64,000 nt of DNA, from assembly GCA_022578965.1 (NCBI GenBank), contig MU400510.1:124001-188000 (forward strand). The letters are read 5' to 3'. This document shows positions 48,301 to 61,201 of the stretch, piece after piece (the stretch's first letter is position 1; each line of letters begins with the position of its first letter). Position numbers and translations under genes: made by a program. Source of the DNA: Xylaria sp. FL1777. Its lineage: Eukaryota > Ascomycota > Sordariomycetes > Xylariales > Xylariaceae. The notes under the pieces are model-generated. The model saw nothing but the letters and a program-made list of their open reading frames with translations, was not told the origin of the DNA and did no database searches.

Positions 48301-49829
48301 CCTTGCGTCTAGTAGATGTATTCATCCCTGGAAACCCCTCTTCACTGTCACGAATATGGTACCATAAATTGGTATACGGTTATACACAGTACGCTCGAGC
48401 CCGCGGCCTGTAGCATTGACGCTCTAGCGATAGGGCAGAGGAGGTGTTGTGACATCCGCTAGTATTCAGAGCCTGCCTGCCTCAGAAATCAGAAGTCTCA
48501 TGTATAATACCACATACCTACAAGTTGACAAGCAAAGGTGATATTACGATGAAATCCACCTAATTGAACATCGTATACTGGGGATCCCTATAGGGTTCAG
48601 GTGGGAGCGATTTCGAAACGTTCCTTGTCATGTCACGCGCTCTCCTACAATACCGTAGCATATACTTGCCATAGGTCATGAAGCCCTGTTCTTCCTCAAC
48701 CACAGAAGCTTACCATCTCTATATGGCAGAATTCTCAGCATATAGCAGCACGCCTCTCTCGGTGTACAGATAGGTGTTTGTTCTCGTGTTCTGGGGTGGG
48801 GGACCATCGAGTCAAGATTAGTATGCGAAACGAATTCTTAAGATAATTGCGTCAAAGACGGTAAAGTCACCTAGGGCCGTTAAGTAATTTAAACGAAACG
48901 TCTCTATACCCGTTAGCAGCGAGCTGAAGCTTATGGGAGAGGGAAATCCAATCCAACCCAGCTCTTCTTGACCTATTATTAGTACTCTTCCGTCTTTGTT
49001 GTACGCCAGAATTGCACATCTCTGCTAAATTGTGAGTATATTAATAACGGGGCTAGGTGAAGGGAATAGGGAAGGGTACGAAATCGGGCTGCGTCTGAAG
49101 ATCAAAAAATAAGCGAAAATAAGCCCGTGACTTGAAGACCGAGCTGGGGCCGCTCTTGGCCTTCGATACACTAGTTGCCGAGGAGTGACCGTATGCGGGG
49201 GTTCCCGCCGGTGGGTTCGGAGACATTCGCCGGCATACCTTTTTTCTTAATCAGATCTTGTGGTCGTGCAAGATCTAATATGCAGTTTGCCCTTTCGATA
49301 GAGGCGGGCGGTATCATTGCTAACCAATGTACTGCTGCCGAACGCACGGCAGTATTAGTAGGGCAATCGTATGTTAACCCAGGTACTTGACCAAAAGGGG
49401 TAAAAGGGTTCTTTTTTCAGGTGGTAGGTGTCCCAAGACATGCAGATGCGTTCTTCCGATGTGGTGGCATCAGATCTCACGGCTACACATTGGCGAGAAG
49501 CGACAGGTCGGATCACCTGCAGCTGACAGGCGGAGATAGTATACCTCGGTCACCAAGAAGGTGACCTAGAGGGAGAGCAATGGTAATAAGGTTCTCACCT
49601 AGCAGCAAATACGGAAACACCCGAGTTGAAAAGAAGATGCCCCAAAATGAATGTTAGTATTGTCGAAGATGATGATCCGGCAGCGACACCCGAGAACACC
49701 CAATGCTTCATGGTGTAGGAGGTTTCTCATAGATGATACAAACCCACTAATAGGTAGATCGGCTCAGTACATTGTAACGAAGTCGCCTGGCATGTTTGCC
49801 TTGCATGAATTCGCTATGGTTGCCGAGAT

Positions 49830-50336
49830 TTAATCGAGATCATGGGGAAAATCATGATTCTTGGGAACACAACCTATACGGCGCGTCCCAGGGCTGAAAA
49901 CTAGAATGTTTTCACCACAATAGTCTTGTAAGAGCTGAATTGAAGCATCGACTGTAGAGATGCATACTGCCGGGCAGTCACTTCCAAGGAACCAAAACCT
50001 TGCTATACGATGCAACTTGCCGTCTGTACCGCGTGGAATGGCGGTGGAGGCATTGTCCAGCGAGAAAGAGGCGTAGCACACTGATGGCTGGCCATCATAT
50101 CGTTGATCAAGGGTCGCACACAGGAGCGCAAATCCCGAGTAGTCCGCTCCCTCCTGTACGATAATAGGATATGCTATGGTTGCTTCATCTGGCCGGAGGC
50201 AGCTCTTCTCCTTTCTAGGGACCAGGGTACATACCATATGTCCGTGGCCGTCTGCAAGATTAGCGATGTTGTGTCGAGGCAAAGTGCTCTCCGATGTTCT
50301 GTGCGTTGTTTGGTTAAAGTGAGCATGGCGTTCCAT
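49830..50336 (-). CDS. Uncharacterised frame, possibly a decayed gene
   Basis: This 168-codon minus-strand frame is the most protein-like one in the gene-sparse region (for example IVQEGADYSGFALLCATLDQ and ENILVFSPGTRRIG). Further coding-like pieces lie upstream on the same strand in other frames: a segment at 50499-50705, and one reading CTPNVWEAFADLLGADGT near 50310-50396. I could not join them with good splice sites. A broken or poorly modelled gene is therefore possible. I do not recognise a family. Confidence 0.3.
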   Translation of the reverse strand: MERHAHFNQTTHRTSESTLPRHNIANLADGHGHMVCTLVPRKEKSCLRPDEATIAYPIIVQEGADYSGFALLCATLDQRYDGQPSVCYASFSLDNASTAIPRGTDGKLHRIARFWFLGSDCPAVCISTVDASIQLLQDYCGENILVFSPGTRRIGCVPKNHDFPHDLD

Positions 50337-53300
50337 CGGCGCCTAGTAGATCTGCAAACGCCTCCCAGACATTAGGTGTGCAGTGGTTATGGTTGATACG
50401 CAGGGGACCCGAATATGGACAGCGGCTAAGGTGATTGTCTCATGAGCATTCTGAGCTCCGACGGTGAAGAGCATTCAAGCAGGCTGCTTTGATAGCCGTT
50501 ACGACACCTGGCAGTCGAACAACCTTGATCCCAGCCCTTGTTGAGCCAGGATGATGAGATGAATATCGTATAGAAAAAGCAGAGACGTGCTACTGTAGTG
50601 TAGATCGTCGTTCATGATCTGATACCGCAAAAGAAGTCGACCGGGCAACGAGAATGCATGTGTTCCAAGCCACGGAGCTGGCAATGTGGCAAAGCTAATG
50701 CCCTGCGAATTCCTATCAACCGAAGTTGAAAGCGACCAAAATCAACATGAATTGGGACCACGCTGAGAATTATAGTAGACAGCGGCCCACCTGGAAGAGC
50801 AAAAAGCGAATTCCGATAGTTGATAACATGGTAAGAGTGAGAGAGGTGATGTGGTTTCAAAAAAATGTGGCTAATTAGTATAGCTAGGGGGTTATCGGCT
50901 CATGCTTACCTGTAGTGGGTATACCGGTACCTGTACCTACCTAGGTATGTAACGTACACATACGCTAGTGCGGATAGCGTAAGGCTCCCCTACGCAGTAT
51001 AATCTCACTTACAGCAAAACATACAGTACAGGTGCTGTTTGTGAGAGTACCCCACACTTGACAGCCTCCCAGTAGGAAGGTAGGTATAAACTGTAACAAC
51101 AATGTACTTCTCTTTAGTGATGTCCTCTAGCCCGCCGTCGGTATATGTGTAATCTATAAGGCTTTGATACCACTTCTGCATATAACCGTACTACCAAGTA
51201 GGGCTATGTGCTAGTTGAAATGCTAAATCTGTAACTCAGACGCTTTCCCGCTTACATATGAGCTGGTGCAAGTCAACCCCCCTATTCCTGTCACTGTCAG
51301 GTATTATTGCGTAGTTAAGGCATGATAATGGCCCAAAAGGGATATGATCGGCAAGCGACGGATTACAGTATCCCGGGAACCTGGTGCCGTCAGAAAAATG
51401 TTAGGAACCGAGCAGAGGAAAAGAGCTACCTAACCTATACTAGTCGTGTGCAATGTACCATTATCTAGTCTAGCCTTGACCAATTCCGGGAATTGTCGCG
51501 AATGGTACCTTTCTACACTAAAGAAGATCCACAACATTCCCATTCTTGGGCAAGCCAGGGGGCTTCCGATGACAGCGGGCCGGAAGTTGATGTGACAGGG
51601 GCGTGGCTAGATCTAGGGCTCGATTGACAGAAGCACGGTTCTCAATTTCATCCGTGGCAGAATGCTTAGCCTTAATTGACGAAAGATGAGAGGACTACCT
51701 ACATGTAAGTCGCACACCCAGTTCACTCACACGTAATGACGGGTGGCATTGGTGTATAAGTGGCGGCTGCAGTGAGAAAAGGGCTGACATCTGACGCCAA
51801 TGCCGCCCTTGTCGCCTGACCCAACCACCACCGACGAAGCAAAACAGCCGTAATCATATTATAATTGCGCATTTGTGCAACCACGACTCCTCATGGTTCT
51901 ATGCGCATGCATGCATGTGGTTGGGGTGGACGTCTGCTGCTCATCTCCCACAGTATGCATCTAAGGATGCCAGTCAGCTGGAAACGCTTCCATTGGTTCT
52001 GGGTTGATGGAAGGTGGAAGTGTGGCATGAGAGCTAGGGTTCTAGGTTCTCTCGTAAGACGTGATGGAATGGTCATATGGAGGTAAGTAGGCCTACCTGC
52101 CTGAGCAGTGCTGAAGCCAGACGCATGCGCAGCAATATCAAGTGAGGCAGGCTATCATACACATAGGAGACACCCACCTTCGTCAGCCGAGATGTTACTC
52201 GCATGACAGTCATAAATAAGGCTTAGTGAGTTCGTCGGCATGAAACAATTTCGCGAGGATACACCCATATTAGAAAGTGATAGGTATGTATTCCTCTGCT
52301 CCTGGATGCTAGGTTCGTCTGCTGGATTCTGCTTGTCTGTGCTTGGTAAGATAACCCAGTCACGGCTTCAAGCCCCGGATGGCACTGTAGATATAGATGC
52401 AACATTAAGACACATACAGAGTAACAATCGACTCGGTAGTCATGGGCAATTGTGGCGATAGTCCCACCGCTAGCACAAACGAATGCAAACGTTACTCCAA
52501 GAATATAGTGTCGACAGCCCAAACGGCCACAAGGTCGGCTTATACTATACAGTGGCTTATAGCACTATATGGCACTGTATAAGCTCACCCTAAGCCTCTC
52601 GGGGCCGAGGTGCATGATTCCGTACCAGGTCAAATTTCGCCGAATGGACGTGCCGAGCCTTTTAGTCGCAACAGGTGAGCTCTTCACCTGTGCCGGGCAT
52701 AGATGGGTACAGCACGTAATGAATTCCCTGTTACCCGTCCCCCGTCTCTCTGACAATACCGGTACCTCACTACAACACGACCAGTGGGTCCTTCGTAAAG
52801 AAGGAGAGAGGTTCGCCGGTCACAGACTGACATTCCTCGCGAATCGGGAGATCTAAACAGCCATTCTGCAGCTTGCTTTTCCCTCCCGCCACGCTCTGAC
52901 CTGTGTCACCGCCCATCAACATGGCACCACCTACATGGAAAGCCTGTGCTAGACGCCGCAAAAGTAAGCTGCCGCCTCCGTCGCCGCCGTGGCGCACGGG
53001 ACATGTCAGCCCCGATGCCAGCTACCCGGGACATCTCTCGGCTTGAGGCTTGAGGACTGTTCTGCCAGGCTCCTGTGGCAAGACCGTGTACTTTGTACAA
53101 ATTCGTATCGGTCCTGTGGGCATGCACTCCGCAAGTAGATAGGTACCGGTACTGCGGTTTAAGTATGAGCCACCCCGTGTCCAAGCGCCAGGCTGGTGGT
53201 TATGATGCTGATCATCTACCGTTGAAAATGATGTGCGTGCACCGAGCTGCACGAGCCACTAGTGGGACTATACTATACCTAGGTAATGATAGGAAACGTC

Positions 53301-56300
53301 TAGGTAGTGGACAAGTACCTATAGTGTGGGCTAGTGTGGAATAGCAAGGGAACCAACAGGTTTGACAAGCTCGGGTCTGTGTTCCAAATCATGGACGAAG
53401 ACCCGGCGGAAGATGTAGGAGATAGTACGTGGTGGAGTGCTCAGAGTCTGAGAGCCACAAAGCCCCCAGCACCATTGCTACTACTACGTACACAGGTGTA
53501 GTGATTGGGGGTGAGGCCTAAGAACTGGCGCCGGCAACGAGGCTGAAGCTTGATATTGTAACCGGAATGGTTTACTGCGTGACAATTATGATTACTGATC
53601 CCAGTAACCAGACTGGTATGGTACCGGTGTACAGTAGGGATGTGCACCGACAGATAGTGGCTTACGGTTGAGATTGGTTGAGATTATACCAGTTCTGGTT
53701 TACGGAATACGCTATACACTACAGTACGCAGTATGAAACATCAGGAGCACTATCCGAAGCCCCTCCAGTGACAGGGAACAAATTAACAACCAAACTGACT
53801 AATTGCCTGTAGAGGAAGAACTACCACGCAGTATAATGACTTAGCGCACTCCGTCGGAAGAGGGGTCGAAACTATTCCTCAATAACGTATAGTGCTAACT
53901 ACTACGAGCCTGTAAGTTGCCATGGCTTCCTGAAGACCGAGATAACAAGCGGCGATACCGCCGATCTGTGGGAAGGACTAGCCAGATATACTTAGTATAT
54001 CCAATAATGAATAATGCATGCGCGTGCGCAACACGGGGAACGCGCGTCATAGAGACAATACATATAGGCGGTTGGGTTCTTTGGCAGAACGCCAGAACCC
54101 TACTATTAGAAAAACCCGGCGAGGTTTTTGATATAGACGACATAAATGTGCTCATGCTAAGTAGGCGATGCTACCTAGCACAGAGCAGGGTCAGGCACGG
54201 GATGCGCGTGCGGTGCCGTGTCGGGTCGGGTACCGAGAAGTAGCCGGGCTCGTAAGAGACGAGACGACGAGTGGTGTGCCGTCTTACTCGCGGACGCTAT
54301 GCCGCTGGTTTCCTTCACCTGAGAGACAGCTGGTGGAGGCACGATGGCTTTCAGGTGCGCAATTCATAGCCCAGTTCATGGACGAATAGCCCTCTACTAC
54401 CTAGCCTAGGCATGTCCGTACATGTAAGTACGCCCCCGCGTCCCCGGAGAGGGTGCGGAAAGAGAGAAAGAGACACCTATACTACATGCTCCGTACAGTA
54501 AACTGACTCGAGGGTGCAATGCCGGGCCCTCTTAGTCGGCCGATCACATGCCCGATACAGTAAAGCTGACAGTGCTGAAGAGCGGGACCTAGTGCAAGTC
54601 AGAGGCCGTTCTCTTATTGACCAATTACTTACTTAAGTCGTTGTTAGTCTATTCTTAGGTGACAGGCTTGACAAGTGCAGGCAACGTGTCGACAGCGAGC
54701 TACTGTACACGCTACAGTACGCTACAGCACGCTTCAGGAGGCACTGACTAGTTGACTAATGCTGGCGTAAGGGGTCGATCTCAACGGTCGTGGGCTAAAC
54801 TCTGCCGTCCGTATGCCAATCTCCAATCTCCGTTCTCCGCACGCCCAACAACTCGGAAGATTCCATCTTAGCCTATGCATACCTACAAATACATACTCAT
54901 GTACGCACGCTAGAGGCCAGCAATTCAAAATCGCAAAACGACGAGGAGGATAAATTCCGCGGTGGGCATGCTCAGCCGCTGCACTACTATAGAAGCGTCT
55001 AACACTTCTACTTCTACTTACCTAAAGTGCGTGACAGCCATGTACATACTAATGAGTGGTTCAAGTACAGTGTCCACGTACTGTGATTACACCGGTGACA
55101 CTTACAGCAGACTGCTGCAGCAGGCGGTCGGTAGCGGGCAATTTTGGTCCGATCTATCTACCTGTACACTATACTATACCCATCTACTACTTACTGCGTA
55201 CATATAGTATAGATAGGCGTAAGTAGTACAGTAGATAGGTACCTACTCGTGCCTGTGGGTCACTAATAGATGTGCTGTGTGAACTGACACGCCCTCCCTC
55301 CTTTCCATGCCTATGTACGCAGTATGTTGAGTTACCCAAAAGGCCAAGACAAAGCTCATGATCCAAGCTAAGAAGGAAAACATTGTTATTATTACATAGC
55401 AAACAAATCTCTTGGTTTTGATGTGCATAGTATTACGTACGTATCGACGAAGACATGAGCAATCATCTGCTGCTAGCTTGTCCAAAAAGGACTACTACCT
55501 CGGCATATATATTTACCTAAACTACCTACCAGGCACAACACCAGGTACAGGTGGCGCACAACCTAAATTTTGTCTATACAGGAGACAGGCCTATCCTTTA
55601 ATGCAGTGTGCAACTCACGTGCTTGTTATGCGTGTTATGCGTTGTGGTAGCTGTCGTCTTATTCTATATACTTCCTACCCGTTCTATCTAGCCGCGTCGG
55701 GCCGGGGCTAAATCAAAATGTTAAACTTCCCGTATGCTATGTATGTACTAACATGCCGATTGATCTCATATACTGTAGGTCCCGGAGTCACAAAGTCACA
55801 GATGTCATCGCCGGTCATCCGGTCGTCCAAAAAAAAAACAAAAAAAAAAAAACAATGGCTGCTATATATGCGAAATCCTACCTAGGTGGTGTGCTCACCC
55901 TACCTACCTTAGGTATCTTTATCTTACACCTGGTATGTCGTACAAGGCTGGAGGCGCACGTCTATTCCTCCTTGCTGGGTAGAGCATGCCACAGGGACTG
56001 CCACGAGAAATGGATATAATCAGCATGACCACATCCGATCCATCCATCCATCCGCCGCAAACAACGCGGGAGCAAAGCCAACATCAGGCGCACACTATTG
56101 CCGTTTACGGACATCCATTCAAATAGATCCGGCTCCCCGGGCACCTCCATGGCCTTCTGCTTGGTTTTTGCCTTTGCTGATCACCTGATGCTCCGTACCG
56201 AAACGCAGCTGCATGGAAACCTTCTTGCTCCTGGGTCGGTGGCCTGCAGTTGAGGAATCTGTACTTTGCCTAGCAGTTGCCAGGGCACCGCTAGCGTTGC

Positions 56301-57935
56301 ACTAGGAGTTCTTATCATGTGCGTGTAACGATCCTGGGCCTCGATTCCAGCTACGGCAGACTGCCCGAGTCGGGTCGGCCTCACACGTTGAGTGGATAGC
56401 TTGCCCCTCGTTGTTCAAGGTTCCTGGATTCTCCCCGTTCGAAAAGACGAGCGGAATGAGGGAGCAAGAGGTCGGTTCGGCTGCATCAACACTCTCTCAC
56501 GCGCTCTCATTTTTTTATCTCCATCCTTCCCTGTACCACCGCAGTACTGCACATTGTGAGAGGTTGTCTTTTCTTGCGACGCGGCTTATAAGTAGGACAG
56601 TCGGGCCCTTTCGCGGAATCCAACTTATTAAACCGCACGGTAGACTAGGTTAGCTTGTGGAGAGGATGTGGAGAAGAGAATCTTGAACTGACTTTACTAC
56701 GAAAGGTACAAGTACGCAGTACGGACGCGACCTGCAATGGTACCCGCGCGCAAGGTCAACCCCTGAAAGCCTCCCTTGGCTACTTCTTCTCGCACAGAGT
56801 ATCGGGCAATTTCATCTGGCACTAGACACCAACCGCTACACTGCGGTCCGGGGTGCCTCATAACCCCTGCTTCCCAGGGTCATGCTCGCAGGAGAACGTA
56901 CTGCGTACACCACACTTGCCTACCTTGTCAGGTTGCTCAAGCCTGTACTTTGTAGTCTGGTGTGTCTCTACCTTCCAGCCTGAACCAAGTTTCTGGTCCT
57001 CCAGTCGAGGAGACCCTTAAGCCCGCCATGTGGCCCGCACGGTTGCTCGGTGCCACCCAAACGCCTGCAAGTCGAAAGACATTTGAGAGAGTCATGGTGC
57101 GCTAGTGTAAAGGCTACGCCACTCCACAAGCAGTCAGTCTGGTTTAGTATACATACACTACAGTAGTTGTGACAACACAGTACGACTAGCTTCTTCGTCC
57201 CCTTCGAGAGATGTCGATGCTATCCTTGTCCTTGTCAAAAGCTCGCATGGCTCTCTGTGTCTCTGGCTCCTTATGGTTTAGACCAAGTCCTACTTATAAC
57301 TTCAAATGCGCTCTGCCCACAACTCACTTCGTACTTGAGAAAGCTGTCCACGTCTCCTTTATGTTCACGAGTATTCCTCTTCAGTTTTTTGGTACTGTCG
57401 TCCAAGCTCACCTTTATTTTTCTTCATTGTATCTGATGACTGTTGAATAGTTACCTTGCTTCACGTTCCTTTTCTCCATCAAGCTTTTCTTCCAAACTTA
57501 CGTTCTTCGAAAGCGACTCTTTGTATGATTACTGCTTTTGGTTGACATGTCCATTCCAGTTATACTTTGACTATAGGATTGTCGAATTAGTGAGAAGTAT
57601 AGGAGCAACGTCGGGTACTTTTATCTTCCTCCGGGACGTTTTGGTTCTCTCACTCTGGCTGTCTACACACCCTTCTTCATCGACCAGGCGCCGGATTCAA
57701 AATAAGGCACTCCCTCCCACTGCAGAGGCTGTATATTCTCATCCCTCTTGCCGGATAGGCTGGAAATCGAGGCCGCCCTAGGGCCAGGCTGGTCATCGGC
57801 CAGAATAGATTACGTCTGGCTTACACATTCACCCAAGCCAACTTGACCGCTGAGCGGGAAATACAGATCTTGTTCGTCTTGTTATGGCGGTAGCTAGAGC
57901 CGGGTTTAAAATCGGTTTCAAGCAATCGAAAAGAC

Positions 57936-59308
57936 ATGATTAAAATGCATGCAGTCATGTCGACTCACCACCACCACCACCACTCGCCCTTTCTCCGCGA
58001 AGTCCCTTGGGTGCTGGATCGCCGTCCAGAAACTATGACCAGGATAGGACACGAACAGGAGAAGACGCAACTCCCGCCTATCCGTCAGGTAATGTAGCTC
58101 CTTATGGCCAACAGTTCATTCTAATACTGTAGCAGGCTATCCCCGAACTTAGGTACGATGTTCATCGTGATGTAGCGAGAACACCACCGTCGGCTATATC
58201 ACCGACTGGAGCTCAATTTAATGGAGCTTCGACGCCGCCAGAATACGTTCACTCTCCTAATCGGGGCAAGCGCAGACGCCTGTCCGTTGATGAAGAGGGG
58301 GACATCGATAGAACCAATCGAATACCAAGACTTTATGATCTCTCGCATGCCGGGTCTCGACCGCAGTCGCCAACTTCTACGTACCGTTCAGGACTCGCGT
58401 ATTCAGACAGTTCAAGCTCTTATGCAAAAAGCGTCATTATCCCATCTATGAGATCGCCTATTGCTATCGAGACCCACGAACGAGCCGAGCCACGTCCGAC
58501 GCTCCCTAGCCTTCCGCTGTTGGACTTTGAGCGAGGTGTCAGCGATGCTCTTCGTATGCAAGGCCACGCTAGCGACGAGTATATGTCCGAGTCATCCAGG
58601 CGACCCAGCTTGACCCCTGGCAGCGGTCATTGTACGGATCTTGGAGGGCAGGGATATCGTCAGGCAAGCTTTGGCTACAGTTACCATCATCCGAACAGGC
58701 ACCAATCCCTCTCTGTTGGGTCAGGCCATTTCGATAGGACACCATTTTCGCCCGGCGCCTACGGCCCCCAGTTCCAAGAGACGTTTATGCGCATCAGTGA
58801 TTTCGGCATAGGGACGAATGGAGATGGCAAACAACGAAAACGCCGCGGCAACTTACCCAAAGAGACCACGGACAAACTTCGTAGTTGGTTTGTGGGTCAC
58901 CTGCATCACCCTTATCCAACTGAGGACGAAAAACAAGAACTGATGAGGCAGACGGGCCTACAAATGAGTAAGCCAGCGTATCCTACGACTCTAGAATCTT
59001 TAAATCCGCTTGGCTGACCTCAGACTTCAACTGCAGATCAGATTTCGAATTGGTTTATCAACGCGAGGAGGCGGCAGTTACCAACAATGATAAACAATGC
59101 TCGTGCCGAATCAGATGCCATGAATGGCCGCGCGGTTGACACCAATAACTTGTCCTCGACCGAGCGTGAACGCGAGTGTGAGCGTGAGCGAGGAGATTAC
59201 GATCCTGGGGGCAAGCAGCATAGTGATAGTGAAGGCAGCAATTACGAGGACCTCGAAATAGAATCAGCGAAACGACATCGAACCGACTTGAAACGAGGCA
59301 GCATCTAG
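57936..59308 (+). CDS. TALE/KN-class homeodomain transcription factor
   Basis: Three exons (57936-58088, 58136-58967, 59037-59308) join to 418 residues. In-frame ATGs at 57936, 57945 and 57957 are alternative starts. The first exon has six consecutive histidines. A long Ser/Pro-rich, probably disordered region follows. The homeodomain (about 283-345) starts KRRGNLPKETTDKLRSWF. It carries the three-residue-extended loop (HHPYPTEDEKQEL) of the TALE class and ends with the recognition helix NQISNWFINARRR, which is split by the second intron. A Glu/Arg-rich stretch and an acidic tail follow. Such proteins are nuclear regulators of development. The long gene-free DNA upstream fits a developmentally controlled gene, though that is inference. 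Confidence 0.92.
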
Positions 59309-60929
59309 CAATGTATAAAGATAATTTTATTATTCGCCCACTTCGGCCCCTCTTATTGCCCTCGACGTGGAATTATCATGGAGCGATATCGTATGCCTAT
59401 TCGCAAGCACTTTGTTTATTACTCGATAGACCAAAGTCCAGCATCAAAAGAAAGAAAGAAACCTTTATAGGATTCTGTGATACCCCAAGACTCTCGGGGG
59501 ATGATCAGGATCTACCGGCCTTAACTAGTTGAGCTGGCATCTTTCATCGATGCTACATTTCCAGCTGCGCAGGAAATGAAAGACGAGACATCCGAATACA
59601 TATCACGACATAGATACGGAGATTTCGGGAGCATTGAAATGATGTATCAAGGTAGATGTAAAGGTGTATAAATATAGAATTGTCGCGATCCGGCCATTGC
59701 CACCCACGAACGACTTGTCCAGCCTAACTACCCAAATCTTGCTACATCTGAAATATTCTCAATATCATAATCCAAAGCAACTTTTCTTTGGCTACGAACC
59801 CCTACTTATCCTGTGATGACGGACTCTACTATGTTATACCAATGTAACTCCCTGCATCGTAGATTCCGATCGATAGATTGAATGCAGATCTATCCGAAGC
59901 CACAGGGCCGTCATATTGGACGAGTTGACCGCCTTCCAAGTCCACGACCTCATGCCGCGAACCGATGGGCCGTACAGTCTTAGCCACCTCCTTTAACACG
60001 AACAGAAGATCGATCTCGGGATATGAAATAGTATCAAGCTAGGCGAATGAGCGGCGCAACGTCATCCCATTAAGCACCCGGCTAGCTTCCCATCAATGGG
60101 CTAGTCGAATTTCTAGAAAGTCTTGTACAAGGGTTTAGCGATGGATGGCCCGACTGCGGCCTGTTTATGTGACACTTCGTGTTTCCTTGGAATCTTACAT
60201 AGTCGTCTATATTACATGTATGCAGACATACAAACAAATTTTTTTTTTTGGAGGAACTTGCCTTATCCTGACCGCCACTTGGCACAGCCTCCCCTGATTT
60301 TGCCAGCTCCGAAGCCCCAAGAAGTTTATTCCTCCCGGTCTCGAGAAATACAGAACGAACCCCGCACCGGTAACGGCAGTGTATGTGACATGGAGTATAC
60401 AGCAATAATTAAGATCATAACTAAATCCACGTACAACGGGGAAGTTCACGGACCTAGATGGGGCGTAGTATCTCGTATCTACGCCGGCTAACTAACTTAC
60501 ATTAATTCGTCATAAAATTCCCCTTCACCAGTCTAATTAAACAGGGCGAATTCGGACAGTAGACAGAAGCGAGTTCCAATAACTACTACGCTTGCTCAGC
60601 ATACCGTAGTCACTATACACATCTTAGTCAGCCAAGCGACCATTAATAATCTCTGATATGGTAGCATATGTCGGGGGAAGCAGGTCCAAGTTTTAACGAG
60701 ACGATCGCATACAAATCACCATTTTAAGATTAAACCCCGTCACCAGATTCTTTACGTAAGAAAGAGCGCTTGTCAATCTCCGACATAATAACACGTGGTA
60801 TCAACGAATATCACCTGTTAGGTATTGTTTATAGAATTCTAAAAGTACAGCAACAGCCCTGTCACGACCAACGGATGATGCTGAATTAAAGGCTATACTA
60901 CATAAGAGTGAGGAGCAAAAAGCTTGGAC

Positions 60930-61020
60930 TAGCGCCAATAGGATTTGAACCTATGCGTAGAACCTACTTACGTGTGACGTACAATTGAGTTGTCACGGGC
61001 CGCACAACGCGTCAAGTCTA
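60930..61020 (-). other. tRNA-like relic with intact B box
   Basis: On the minus strand ATAGGTTCAAATCCTAT forms a perfect T arm (5-bp stem, TTCAAAT loop) and includes a consensus B box. It is followed by TGGCGCTA and, 10 bases on, a T5 run like a Pol III terminator. Upstream there is a possible long variable arm, but no acceptor partner AGCGCCA and no clear D arm or A box. It is therefore more likely a tRNA pseudogene or tRNA-derived fragment than a working tRNA gene. Confidence 0.3.
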
Positions 61021-61162
61021 CATGTAATTAGCCTCTCGTAGTAGGGACGAATCCGCCCGATGACATAGGGCGACAATTTAGATTTTCGGGATCTAATAGC
61101 TCTCCGTATGTGCAATATAAGAATCACTTTCGGCGTTCGCACAAAGTCCGCTCGTTTCTATC

Positions 61163-61165
<3 letters not shown>

Positions 61166-61200
<35 letters not shown>

Positions 61201-61201
61201 T
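61166..61201. repeat. (GACA)n microsatellite
   Basis: About eight uninterrupted copies of the tetranucleotide GACA. Confidence 0.92.

Larger units (their letters stand above)
43369..57935. other. 14.6-kb gene-sparse region
   Basis: I find no convincing gene here apart from a possible decayed one at 49830-50860. Open frames are short, unspliced and overlapping on both strands, with no recognisable motif. The DNA carries many short TAGGTACC/ACCTACCTA runs (for example 45370-45392, 50930-50947) and frequent TACAGTA/GTACAGT words, especially 51.0-55.3 kb. A and C homopolymers occur near 55829-55852 and 44710. A CT-rich stretch (57190-57700) directly precedes the homeodomain gene and is probably its promoter or leader. 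Confidence 0.5.

Noticed and set aside
53917..54243. 108-codon plus-strand frame
   Set aside because: Overlaps an equally long minus-strand frame, with no recognisable motif.
55855..56019. Short frame after an A-rich tract
   Set aside because: The start context is an A homopolymer and the 54-residue product has no family features.
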